DNA of 20,154 nucleotides from an uncultured Acetatifactor sp. (GCA_910578995.1 CAJTSY010000032.1:1-20154), one strand, 5' to 3'; counted from the stretch's first letter, positions 1 to 6,761 are shown. Numbers and translations: made by a program. The notes: generated by a model not told the origin, from the sequence alone.

Positions 1-686
1 ATCCATTTGGATTTGAACTGGCATCGGTGATTGTCAATGATTCTGTTACCAGAGAAGCGATTACCCGAAAACAGGAGAGGGATTTGCTGAAATTTATCAA
101 AGAAGATAGCCATTTCAGCAGATACTATGACGCAATCTATATCCTTTTCCATACGGGACTTCGTATTTCGGAGTTTTGCGGACTGACAATACCTGATATT
201 GAGTTCGGAGAAATGCGCATTAAGGTAGACCATCAGCTACAGCGCACATCACAAATGGAATATGTGATTCAGGAGCCGAAAACGGAAAGCGGCGTCCGTT
301 ATGTGCCTATGACAGAAGAAGTAGCAACGTGTTTTCGGAGAATCATTGCTAATCGAGAAACACCGAAAGTTGAGCCTATGGTAGACGGCTATATTCGTTT
401 TCTATGCCTGGATAAGAATGATATGCCAATGGTTGCCCTTCACTGGGAAAAATATCTGGAGCATATCATTGAGAAATACAACAAGATTTACCGCATCCAG
501 ATGCCAAAAGTAACCCCTCATGTATGCAGACATACCTTTTGCTCAAATATGGCGAAGTCGGGAATGAATCCGAAGACCTTACAGTATATCATGGGTCATT
601 CGGATATCAGCGTAACCCTGAATACCTACACCCATGTGAATTTTGATGATGCGAAAGAGGAACTGCACCGAGTAGCGAACTCTTAA
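1..686 (+). CDS. int: Tyrosine recombinase/integrase of a Tn916/Tn1549-type integrative element (5' end cut by window)
   Basis: The protein catalyses excision and integration of a conjugative transposon. The frame is already open at base 3, so the gene begins outside the window. The apparent GTG at 27 lies in the middle of a stretch reading VNDSVTREAITRKQ, typical of Tn916-family integrases just before the catalytic domain, and is not a start. The catalytic set is visible: the first arginine in HTGLRISEF, HVCRHTF with the H-x-x-R pair, the second histidine in YIMGHSD, and the tyrosine nucleophile in NTYTHV near the C-terminus. The DNA is less GC-rich than the genes that follow, consistent with a mobile origin. 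In Tn916-like elements int lies at one end of the element, so the rest of the element should lie to the left and the junction just downstream. Family assignment is firm; the exact element is inferred. Confidence 0.93.
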   Translation, partial: PFGFELASVIVNDSVTREAITRKQERDLLKFIKEDSHFSRYYDAIYILFHTGLRISEFCGLTIPDIEFGEMRIKVDHQLQRTSQMEYVIQEPKTESGVRYVPMTEEVATCFRRIIANRETPKVEPMVDGYIRFLCLDKNDMPMVALHWEKYLEHIIEKYNKIYRIQMPKVTPHVCRHTFCSNMAKSGMNPKTLQYIMGHSDISVTLNTYTHVNFDDAKEELHRVANS

Positions 687-695
687 AAAAAGCCC

Positions 696-722
696 GTTGG
701 TAAAGCCGCTTACTTTACCAAC
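696..722 (+). terminator. Hairpin just after int
   Basis: A perfect 10-bp inverted repeat, GTTGGTAAAG at 696-705 and CTTTACCAAC at 713-722, encloses a 7-nt loop and starts 9 nt after the int stop. It is preceded by an A-run (685-691). There is no uninterrupted T-run on the plus side, so it is either a weak terminator for int or one that works better for transcription entering from the right on the minus strand. Confidence 0.5.
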
Positions 723-732
723 GTATTTACCA

Positions 733-846
733 ATTTTGCAGGGACAAATATGAGAAAGTATGAAACGATTTGAGAAAATACTTTTGAAACACAAAACTTC
801 GGAACAGTCCGAAAACCCTGCAAAATCAAGCATTTGAGAAGAAATA
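733..846. repeat. Repeat-rich end of the integrative element (candidate integrase-binding arm sites and att region)
   Basis: Three kinds of repeat are packed here. An 11-bp inverted repeat, ATTTTGCAGGG (733-743) and CCCTGCAAAAT (816-826), brackets the segment. A short hairpin, TTCGGA (798-803) and TCCGAA (808-813), is nested inside it. A directly repeated TGAGAAA(G/A)TA occurs at 751-760 and 771-780, exactly two helical turns apart, with a diverged copy (TGAGAAGAAATA) at 835-846. Tn916-type integrases bind direct repeats near the element ends through their N-terminal domain. These repeats are therefore probable arm sites. The element/chromosome junction should lie between about 740 and 870, but its exact base cannot be fixed from one side. 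Confidence 0.5.
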
Positions 847-872
847 CAGGATATATAAGGAGTTATGGAAAA

Positions 873-1364
873 ATGATAAAAATCCTATTTATTTGCCACG
901 GCAATATTTGCAGAAGCCCCATGTGCGAGTTCGTTATGAAAAATCTGGCAGCAGAAAAAGGCCTTTCCCACGAATTCCAAATCGCCTCCGCCGCCACCAG
1001 CACGGAGGAAATCTGGAACGGCGTGGGCAACCCTGTCTACCCGCCCGCCAAAGCCAAGCTTGCGGAACACGGCATTTCCTGTGAGGGGAAACGGGCCGTG
1101 CAGCTTACGTCCTCCGATTACGCCAGGTATGACTACCTCATCGGCATGGACAGCGCCAACATCCGCAACATGCGCCGGTTGCTGGGCGGCGACCCGGAGG
1201 GCAAGATTTACAAGCTTCTGTCTTTCGCAGGCTCGGAGCGGGACATATCCGACCCCTGGTACACAGGTGACTTCGATGCAACTTACCGGGATGTAACGGA
1301 AGGCTGCGGGGCACTCCTTGCACATTTGCTGCAGCAGTTTCCGGATTTGCTTCGAAACCGTTGA
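873..1364 (+). CDS. Low-molecular-weight protein tyrosine phosphatase
   Basis: A cytoplasmic phosphatase of 163 residues that removes phosphate from protein tyrosines, the usual length for the family. The P-loop CHGNICRS (C-x5-R-S) is at residues 7-14, giving the cysteine nucleophile and the arginine. The general-acid aspartate is in the SDPWYTGDF motif near the C-terminus. The ATG at 873 was chosen because AAGGAG lies at 857-862 and the family begins directly with the beta strand MIKILFICHGN. Upstream in-frame starts would add 13 residues from the mobile element's end. The gene is the first recognisable chromosomal gene after the integrative element, whose insertion may have replaced its promoter. 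Substrates are unknown; in Firmicutes such enzymes often oppose tyrosine kinases of polysaccharide synthesis, but no such genes are visible here. Confidence 0.9.
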   Translation: MIKILFICHGNICRSPMCEFVMKNLAAEKGLSHEFQIASAATSTEEIWNGVGNPVYPPAKAKLAEHGISCEGKRAVQLTSSDYARYDYLIGMDSANIRNMRRLLGGDPEGKIYKLLSFAGSERDISDPWYTGDFDATYRDVTEGCGALLAHLLQQFPDLLRNR

Positions 1365-1420
1365 AGAACCTGCCGCCCTGACTTGCCCCGCCGCCAGCCT
1401 CAGAAAGGAGTCCTCACTGA

Positions 1421-1655
1421 TGAATCGGAAAATATACACCGCCAACCAGGATTTGGCACTGGCAGAATACTGTCCGGCCGTTGACTGCAGCGACCATTAC
1501 GCCTGTTGGCAGGATCCGATGGATACAATTATCAAATACCCTGTTCGCCGGAGGAATTCAGAAACCGTCCCATACATTCCCGTTTCCTGGCAGTCATCAT
1601 CCGCAATGAAGACAACGCATCCCTGGGAATCGTGAGCCTGTCTCCGAAGGGGCCC
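1421..1655 (+). pseudogene. Decayed GNAT-family N-acetyltransferase remnant
   Basis: An AAAGGAG ribosome binding site precedes ATG 1421. The frame reads MNRKIYTANQDLALAEY and then HYACWQDP, like the N-terminus of a common clostridial GNAT acetyltransferase. Near 1515-1523 the homology jumps to the next frame (GYNYQIPCSPEEF, then NRPIHSRFLAVIIRNED and LGIVSLSP), and a few codons are missing at the join. After about 1655 the similarity stops. The acetyl-CoA-binding core (the R/Q-x-x-G-x-G/A motif) is absent and the DNA runs into the terminator of the convergent chemoreceptor gene. It is therefore both frameshifted and truncated and cannot make an active enzyme. Family assignment rests on remembered similarity of the N-terminal half. 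Confidence 0.65.
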
Positions 1656-1720
1656 GCCAATAAATTTCCGGGGACAAAACGCGGCAGCTCTATCTTCCAA
1701 CGTCCGCTTTCCCCATTAAC

Positions 1721-1754
1721 AAAAAAAGCTGCCACAAAACTCCCGCGGCAGCTT
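1721..1754 (-). terminator. Intrinsic terminator of the FIST/chemoreceptor operon
   Basis: Read on the minus strand, an 8-bp perfect stem (AAGCTGCC pairing with GGCAGCTT, plus positions 1747-1754 and 1726-1733) is followed directly by a run of T (complement of A 1721-1727). It starts 9 nt after the chemoreceptor stop codon at 1763. Confidence 0.9.
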
Positions 1755-1762
1755 CCTCTATC

Positions 1763-2701
1763 TTACGGATTCGTATCCTTAATAATGGGCTCAATCTGGG
1801 ACAGCATATTATCCACGTCCTCAAACATGGCGCTCTTCGTGGTTCCCAACTGATTGGCACGCTGGATGTGCTTTACCACTTCCTGATACTGCATCCTCAT
1901 CTTATCAAAAAACTGGCATATCACCTGCAGATTGCTCTGGGTGTTTTCTATCACACTGGAGATTTCCGACTGTACGGAAGCTGCGCCCTCCGCCGCCTCC
2001 GATATCAGGTGAAAAGATTCGGAGGTGTTATTGACAATGTCAAATCCCTGTCCGAGGGTCTGCTGCGACTCCATGATGCTGTCACTGAGCCGGGTTGCGC
2101 CAGTCTCCACATTGCCCACCCCCGTATCCACCTCGTCCGTCAGCTCCTTGATCTCCTTTGCAAGCTCCCTGACCTTCTCCGCCACTATGGCAAAGCCCTT
2201 TCCCTGCTGCCCTGCCCTTGCGGCTTCGATGGATGCATTGATGGCAAGAATATTGGTTTCATCCGCTATGGATACAATCTTATCCATACACCGGCGGATG
2301 TCCTTCACGGCATTCTGGAGCTGGTCAAAGGTACTCTCCATGGCGGAATAGGACTGCTGTACCTGTGCGGATGCAACTTTCAGTTCTTCCACCATCCCCT
2401 GGGCATCGGATACCGTGTGCGAAATACCTTCCTTGACCTGCGAAAACTGCCCTGCCGCTTCGTTGATATCGGAAAAAGACTGCCCGAAATCCTGCAGCTG
2501 TTCCTGAAAATGATCCGCCTCGCTCAATACCCCTGAAAAGGCATTGCCCACCATGCCCAGTTCAAACAGGGATTCCACCTCTTTCCTGGCAAGTTCCTTT
2601 TCGTATTCCTTCAGGCTGCCCACCACATGCAGCACGGGATAAAGACTCTTCTCATCATGATGCACCTGTCCCGGTTTTTTCCGGCCATTTTTTGAAAACA
2701 T
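1763..2701 (-). CDS. Soluble methyl-accepting chemotaxis-type signalling protein
   Basis: A cytoplasmic chemoreceptor of 312 residues. The conserved signalling tip is clear: ETNILAINASIEAARAG followed by QQGKGFAIVAEKVRELA at about residues 148-182, which in this family contacts CheA and CheW. Flanking regions are long heptad-type helices that form the receptor coiled coil. No transmembrane segment and no obvious sensor domain exist; the first 40 residues are basic and polar. A TTG at 2725 would extend the frame by 8 residues, but AGGAGG lies inside that extension, correctly spaced before ATG 2701, so 2701 is the start. The gene starts 16 nt after the FIST gene, which probably supplies the sensing function in trans. 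The usual glutamate pairs for methylation are not obvious. Confidence 0.9.
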   Translation of the reverse strand: MFSKNGRKKPGQVHHDEKSLYPVLHVVGSLKEYEKELARKEVESLFELGMVGNAFSGVLSEADHFQEQLQDFGQSFSDINEAAGQFSQVKEGISHTVSDAQGMVEELKVASAQVQQSYSAMESTFDQLQNAVKDIRRCMDKIVSIADETNILAINASIEAARAGQQGKGFAIVAEKVRELAKEIKELTDEVDTGVGNVETGATRLSDSIMESQQTLGQGFDIVNNTSESFHLISEAAEGAASVQSEISSVIENTQSNLQVICQFFDKMRMQYQEVVKHIQRANQLGTTKSAMFEDVDNMLSQIEPIIKDTNP

Positions 2702-2717
2702 TTTTCTTCCTCCTGAA

Positions 2718-3773
2718 TCACTCAAATACTACACAGGTCATGGACTGATTGACAAAGCGGTTGTTGTAATGCTCACCGTATCCCACCAGTCCGGCATGGC
2801 TCCCCAGTGCCGCCATCTCCTGAAGATACTTCTGCATATAATTATGCTCGCAAAACAGTTTATACCGGAACAGACAGTTTACCGAAAATACGGCGGACCG
2901 TTTCGGAAAGTCCCGGCAGATCTCTTCTATCGTGTTTCTGACCACAGACCTATAGTCTGCGAGTTCAAGCATGATCAAGACATCCGAATCATTCACCTGG
3001 CGGAAACAGGCCAGGGAATTGCCCGTTACTTCCTTGATGGAAATGATGCAGACGTCATCCCCGTTGACCTTTCCAAAGGGATTCTTGAATGTCTGTGTCA
3101 GAATCTCCTGATCCGTTACGTGGAGAATATCTTTATACACCTGTTTTGCCGGCTGTCCGTTCAGCGATCCAAGTATGTATTTCGCCCTGTCCGTATTGGA
3201 TGCAATAAAACGGTAATTTCCCATCTGGCGGTAGATATTTTCCTTATATGTCTTAACCCGGCCCCTCTGGTTTTTGACCAATCCGTAGGCCACAGAATCC
3301 TCGTAAATTCTGCCGTTTGCAGAAACCTTCCCCCCGTCACCCGTGCCGCCGACCAGCTGGATCCCCCTCTCCTTAAGCAAGGAATAAATCGTGGTTAAAA
3401 CGCAGGCATCGTTTCCGCTGCAGAAATCAATACACACCGTATCCTGTCTGGAGGCATTTACTTTGAGCAGATCCTTCTCCAGACGATCAATGTATTTTAC
3501 GGGCATGGCGGATACTTGCTCCAAAACGTTTGCCGTTGCGCCAATCCCGTCCAGAAACGCTATCACACCGACCCCGTTCTCCACAACCCTGGTATCATAG
3601 CTCATCCCGATACACCCTATGCTGGGAACTCCGGGGTACATGGCTTCCAAAGCCTTCACATGCGCCTCAAACTGGGCGTTGTTTGACAACAGCATAATAA
3701 ATTGGGGGCTGTTCAGACCGCGAACTGCCGCCGCCAGGTCTCCGGTCTGACTCATTCCAAAAAACTGCCTCAT
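2718..3773 (-). CDS. FIST-domain (FIST_N/FIST_C) sensor protein
   Basis: A 351-residue cytoplasmic protein with the layout of FIST proteins. The N-terminal half contains the family-type segments VPSIGCIGMSYDTRV, LVGGTGDGGK and EDSVAYGLV. The C-terminal half contains NPFGKVNGDDVCIIS and ends with AGLVGYGEHYNNRF followed by TCVVFE, as FIST_C domains do. FIST modules are predicted small-ligand sensors often linked to chemotaxis or cyclic-dinucleotide signalling proteins. AAAGGAAGG lies before the ATG at 3773. The gene is the first of a two-gene unit with the soluble chemoreceptor, so the likely job is to sense an internal metabolite and pass the signal to the receptor array. The ligand is unknown. 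No transmembrane segment or catalytic motif is visible. Confidence 0.87.
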   Translation of the reverse strand: MRQFFGMSQTGDLAAAVRGLNSPQFIMLLSNNAQFEAHVKALEAMYPGVPSIGCIGMSYDTRVVENGVGVIAFLDGIGATANVLEQVSAMPVKYIDRLEKDLLKVNASRQDTVCIDFCSGNDACVLTTIYSLLKERGIQLVGGTGDGGKVSANGRIYEDSVAYGLVKNQRGRVKTYKENIYRQMGNYRFIASNTDRAKYILGSLNGQPAKQVYKDILHVTDQEILTQTFKNPFGKVNGDDVCIISIKEVTGNSLACFRQVNDSDVLIMLELADYRSVVRNTIEEICRDFPKRSAVFSVNCLFRYKLFCEHNYMQKYLQEMAALGSHAGLVGYGEHYNNRFVNQSMTCVVFE

Positions 3774-3803
3774 ACAGCTGCCTTCCTTTCTTCTGATTCC
3801 GTT

Positions 3804-3828
3804 TATAATGATAACCGTTATGATTATA
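3804..3828. promoter_or_regulatory. Fur/PerR-like operator dyad over the FIST promoter
   Basis: A 25-bp dyad is centred on C3816. Its arms are TATAAT-G-ATAAC (3804-3815) and GTTAT-G-ATTATA (3817-3828). The core TGATAAC-C-GTTATGA (3809-3823) resembles the 7-1-7 Fur box TGATAAT-N-ATTATCA. It overlaps the -10 box and start point of the promoter, the position of a repressor site. Which regulator binds is inferred only from the dyad's shape. Confidence 0.45.
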
Positions 3829-3852
3829 CTTTATAAGATACTGAAACGTCAA
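3823..3852 (-). promoter_or_regulatory. SigA-type promoter for the FIST/chemoreceptor operon
   Basis: On the minus strand a -35 box TTGACG (plus 3847-3852) and a consensus -10 box TATAAT (plus 3823-3828) are separated by 18 nt. They lie about 50 nt before the FIST start codon. Confidence 0.82.
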
Positions 3853-3882
3853 CACAAAACACAAAATACACCTGAAAAAACA

Positions 3883-3912
3883 CTGGCAAAATTGGTCCTG
3901 GTGTGGTATAAT
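3883..3912 (+). promoter_or_regulatory. Extended -10 promoter for the ABC-F leader transcript
   Basis: A perfect TATAAT at 3907-3912 is preceded by TGG, which makes an extended -10. A weak -35 CTGGCA lies at 3883-3888 (18-nt spacer). Transcription would start near 3919, about 43 nt before a three-codon leader ORF and about 410 nt before the ABC-F start. It is divergent from the FIST promoter. Confidence 0.72.
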
Positions 3913-3961
3913 GTAAAAAATGCTTTCGGCACCTTGTCAGCACATTTTTTCAGGAGGAGAA

Positions 3962-3973
3962 ATGCGGAATTAA
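3962..3973 (+). CDS. Three-codon leader peptide ORF (Met-Arg-Asn-stop)
   Basis: A strong Shine-Dalgarno AGGAGG (3952-3957) sits 4 nt before ATG 3962, and the frame ATG CGG AAT TAA closes at once. No longer frame begins at this site, so the ribosome binding site makes sense only as a place to load a ribosome on the leader. Very short leader ORFs of this kind are known upstream of antibiotic-inducible ABC-F genes, where drug-stalled ribosomes change RNA folding. The spacing is slightly short, and the role is inferred from position and the downstream attenuator. Confidence 0.6.
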   Translation: MRN

Positions 3974-4158
3974 CCTATCAGCAAAATTTACACAGAGTTT
4001 CCGGCAGGTCACCGGACCGTGATGCCGGCAGATTTTCAGGCTGGCATCATGTGGGCCGGCTGTGTTCTTTGTGTAACCGTTGATAGAATTCCGTTCATCT
4101 GCTTTATCCTGTGAAAAGGGTTTCCGATACCCTCCACATAGTATATGCATGGAAATCT

Positions 4159-4192
4159 GCTTTCGGTTACATCTGTGGCCGGAAGCTTTTTT
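4159..4192 (+). terminator. Intrinsic terminator within the ABC-F leader
   Basis: GCTTTCGG (4159-4166) pairs with CCGGAAGC (4179-4186) over 8 bp with one G-T wobble, followed at once by six T (4187-4192). It ends 135 nt before the ABC-F start codon and no gene precedes it, so it should act as an attenuator. Confidence 0.72.
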
Positions 4193-4327
4193 CGTGCCGT
4201 AAAGAGCGATCAACCAAAATACAGTCCAGCTAAGAAATGTCAATAGGATATTCTATAACAGTCTCGGAACGAAGGTGCCTTATAAGGGCACCGTAGTGCA
4301 GAGACGGTACTGGAATAGGAGGTATCT

Positions 4328-6028
4328 ATGTTACAGGTAAAGAAATTAAACATCTATCACAGGAAGGATCTGCATCCCCTCGTCTCGGATCTCTCCTTTA
4401 CTTTAAACGGCGGGGACAGGGCAGCCATCATAGGAGAAGAGGGGAACGGCAAGTCCACCCTGCTGAAGCTCCTCCATGACCCGGCCCTGGTGGAGGATTA
4501 TACGGAATACACCGGGGAGATCCTGAAAAACCATGCCGTCTGCGGCTATCTCCCCCAGGAGCTCCCCCCGGAAGACCGTGAAAGGGATGTCTACACTTTC
4601 TTAAGCCAGGAGCCTGCCTTCCTGGAAACGGATTACCGGGAACTGGCCGCCATGGCAGGCAGGCTTGGCCTGTCCGTGGATCTGCTGTACAGCGGTTCCC
4701 GGATGGGACAGCTCTCCGGCGGCGAAAAGATAAAGGTGCAGCTGATCCGGCTCATGGCCGTGCGTCCCGACCTGTTCCTGTTGGACGAGCCCACCAACGA
4801 TATCGACATGGAAACCCTGGAGTGGCTGGAGGACTTTATCAACAGCTGTCCCTCCCCCGTGCTCTACATCTCCCATGACGAAACGCTGCTGGAACACACT
4901 GCCAACATGATCCTGCACATGGAACAGCGCAAGCGCAAGACGGAAAGCCAGTGCACCGTGTTCCGGACAGGGTACCGGGAATATGTGGAGCTGCGCAGAA
5001 AGAGCCTGGACCGCCAGACCCGTCTGGCCCAGGAAGAAAAGGCCGCCTATGAAAAGCAGCAGGAAAAATTCCGCAGAATCCATGACAAGGTGGAATACCA
5101 GCAGGCGGTTATCTCCCGCCAGAATCCCGGCGGCGCCAGACTTTTGAAAAAGAAGATGCATGCCGTCAAGTCAATGGAGCGGCGTTTTGAAAAGCAGGCC
5201 GAAAATATGACCAGGCCCCCGGATACGGAGGAGGCCATCTTCTTCCGCTTTGCCCCGGGAGAGGGCATTCCCGCCGGGAAATGGGTCACAGACTATGAAC
5301 TGCCCCTGTTAGACGCAGGAGGAAGGGAACTGTCCCGGAATATAAAACTTCAGGTGAGAGGATCCGAAAAGGTCTGCATCATCGGGAAAAACGGCACAGG
5401 CAAGACCACCCTCCTGCGGCTCATTGCCGGGGAGCTTTTGCCCAGAACCGATATCCATGCCGCCTATATGCCCCAGAATTACGAGGAACTTCTGGACCTG
5501 GACAGCACGCCGGTAGAATACCTGTCCAGAACCTGGGAGCAGCTTCCGGAAAACGGAGCCGCAGACAGCAGCTCCGCAAACCCGGCGTCGGATCATTTCC
5601 CTGCGCGGCAGATGCCGGAAAAGGGATTTTCGGCCCCTGCGGCTGACGGCTTCTCTGTCCGCCGGATACCGAACAGCCGCGCCAGGGCTCTGACCAAGGA
5701 AGAATTAACCAGGATACGCACTTACCTGGGCAGCATGAAATACACGGTACAGGAAATGGACCACACCATCCGGGAACTCTCCGGAGGCCAGAAAGCCAAG
5801 CTCCTGCTGCTGAAAATGAGCATAAACCGCTGCAACGTCCTTATCCTGGACGAACCCACCCGGAATTTTTCCCCCCTGTCCGGCCCGGTGATCCGGGAAC
5901 TGCTGCAGGATTTTCCCGGTGCCATTATCAGCGTCTCCCACGACAGGAAATACATCCGCGAGGTGTGCAGCCGCGTGCTTGAACTGCGGCAGGACGGACT
6001 GGCAGATGTCCCCCGGTGGAACGCCTGA
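4328..6028 (+). CDS. ABC-F family ATPase, probable antibiotic-resistance ribosomal protection protein (CplR-like)
   Basis: A 566-residue soluble protein with two ABC ATPase domains and no membrane segment, the ABC-F layout. Domain 1 has Walker A GEEGNGKST (36-44), signature LSGGEK (129-134), Walker B LLDEPTND and SHDE (182-185). A basic coiled-coil linker (about 200-310) follows; in this family it reaches into the ribosomal peptidyl-transferase centre. Domain 2 has GKNGTGKTT (353-361), LSGGQK (from 484), LILDEPTRNFSPLSGP and VSHDRKY. The DEPTRNFSPLSG version and the N-terminus resemble clostridial resistance ABC-F proteins such as CplR (pleuromutilin/lincosamide/streptogramin A), but subfamily and spectrum are uncertain. 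An unusual low-complexity insert lies at about 408-454. AGGAGG at 4317-4322 fixes the start. Expression is probably controlled by the upstream attenuator. Confidence 0.88.
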   Translation: MLQVKKLNIYHRKDLHPLVSDLSFTLNGGDRAAIIGEEGNGKSTLLKLLHDPALVEDYTEYTGEILKNHAVCGYLPQELPPEDRERDVYTFLSQEPAFLETDYRELAAMAGRLGLSVDLLYSGSRMGQLSGGEKIKVQLIRLMAVRPDLFLLDEPTNDIDMETLEWLEDFINSCPSPVLYISHDETLLEHTANMILHMEQRKRKTESQCTVFRTGYREYVELRRKSLDRQTRLAQEEKAAYEKQQEKFRRIHDKVEYQQAVISRQNPGGARLLKKKMHAVKSMERRFEKQAENMTRPPDTEEAIFFRFAPGEGIPAGKWVTDYELPLLDAGGRELSRNIKLQVRGSEKVCIIGKNGTGKTTLLRLIAGELLPRTDIHAAYMPQNYEELLDLDSTPVEYLSRTWEQLPENGAADSSSANPASDHFPARQMPEKGFSAPAADGFSVRRIPNSRARALTKEELTRIRTYLGSMKYTVQEMDHTIRELSGGQKAKLLLLKMSINRCNVLILDEPTRNFSPLSGPVIRELLQDFPGAIISVSHDRKYIREVCSRVLELRQDGLADVPRWNA

Positions 6029-6068
6029 TATGCGCCCTTCCTGTTTTCTGCGGCACAGGCGGCCAGGA

Positions 6069-6685
6069 TTATATCTTCTTCCAGTACATCCCTCAAAGGG
6101 ACGCAGAACCGTCCCCCGGCACGCGTCACGGTAATTTGCGATAAGCAGCTCTCCCGGATCCGCAAGCTCCTCCAGGGAAACGTTCACTTCCCTGTCGTGG
6201 AAATTGCAGATGACCAGAAGCCGGGAATCCGCATCCGTCCTGGTTTAGGCAAAAATATCCTCATCCTCCTCCCCTGTCTGCGCCGCCGCATTGATTTCCC
6301 TGCAATTGGGATTCACCCGGATCCAGGGCTCTCCTTCCGTAAAGCCCGCGTTTTCCCCGCTGCTCCACTGCATGGGGGTCCTGGCGTTATCGCGGCTTTT
6401 GCTTTCCCGCCTCCGCAATCAGCTCCTCCATGTCCTGCGGGGTGCCGAACATGGGATCAATGTCCTGGTAATCGGAAATGTCATAGCCGTTGTCATCCTG
6501 GGGGAACGGCACACCGGGGAGAGCCAGATAGCGTCAATCCCCAGGTTCTCCAGGTAATCCAGTCTGGAGATAATTCCCTGCAAACCTCCTATGCCGTCCC
6601 CGTTGCTGTCCGCAAAGCTGCGGGGGTAAATCCGGTAGATGACGGCGGGTTTCCGCCATTTGCCTTGATTTACTCTGTCTGCCAT
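6069..6685 (-). pseudogene. Wrecked GH13 alpha-glucosidase (oligo-1,6-glucosidase type) gene
   Basis: An AGAAAGGAG site precedes ATG 6685. The protein begins MADRVNQGKW, then YPRSFADSNGDGIGGLQGI and LGIDAIWLSPV, the classic GH13 N-terminus. A one-base loss in a G-run (6500-6504) shifts the frame, and DDNGYDISDYQDIDPMFG continues in another. Near 6395-6415 the text jumps to RDNARTPMQW, skipping most of the catalytic barrel. A second deletion joins NAAAQTG to EDEDIFA, a nonsense codon (TAA, 6244-6246) stands where a tyrosine is expected, and LLVICNFHDREV to TVLRPFE gives the C-terminal domain before a last frameshift. Only about a third of a normal gene (around 550 codons) remains. It once served disaccharide or isomalto-oligosaccharide use. 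It converges on the ABC-F gene. Confidence 0.85.
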
Positions 6686-6716
6686 TTTCCGTTCTCCTTT
6701 CTGCACAGAATATGTC

Positions 6717-6747
6717 TTATAGGAAGCAATCTCCTCGCTTCCTATAA
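6717..6747. repeat. Perfect 11-bp inverted repeat between the HNH gene and the GH13 remnant
   Basis: TTATAGGAAGC (6717-6727) and GCTTCCTATAA (6737-6747) are separated by 9 nt. There is no T-run on either side, so it is not a typical terminator. It lies about 30 nt before the start of the dead glucosidase gene and could be its old operator, or a weak 3' end of the nuclease operon. Confidence 0.5.
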
Positions 6748-6761
6748 TATAACTTATCAGA

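Larger units (their letters stand above)
3919..4327 (+). promoter_or_regulatory. Long structured 5' leader (probable transcription attenuator) of the ABC-F gene
   Basis: This stretch of about 400 nt without a normal gene holds the leader ORF and several hairpins. One is GATGCCGGC (4021-4029) with GCTGGCATC (4040-4048). Another is AGGGT (4117-4121) with ACCCT (4129-4133). An intrinsic terminator follows at 4159-4192, and a last hairpin, GGTGCC (4274-4279) with GGCACC (4287-4292), is framed by GTCTC (4261-4265) and GAGAC (4301-4305). The segment TGTAACCG at 4072-4079 is perfectly complementary to CGGTTACA at 4164-4171, which covers the inner part of the terminator's 5' arm, so the two pairings exclude each other. 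The sequence GCTTTCGG of the terminator arm also occurs at 3922-3929, near the transcript start. Confidence 0.65.

Noticed and set aside
27..29. GTG as the integrase start
   Set aside because: The frame is open to the window edge and the preceding residues (PFGFELAS) match integrases of this family, so the gene is cut by the window.
1868..2536. Plus-strand open frame opposite the chemoreceptor
   Set aside because: Antisense to the canonical signalling domain; no start signal or known motif.
2702..2725. TTG start extending the chemoreceptor by 8 residues
   Set aside because: The extension contains the AGGAGG ribosome binding site for ATG 2701.
3808..4083. 91-codon plus-strand frame through the FIST promoter and ABC-F leader
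   Set aside because: It would start within the minus-strand promoter, has no ribosome binding site, and crosses the leader elements without protein-like sequence.
4234..4254. Possible second promoter (TATAAC) just before the ABC-F gene
   Set aside because: No acceptable -35 box at the right spacing; the upstream extended -10 promoter is much better.
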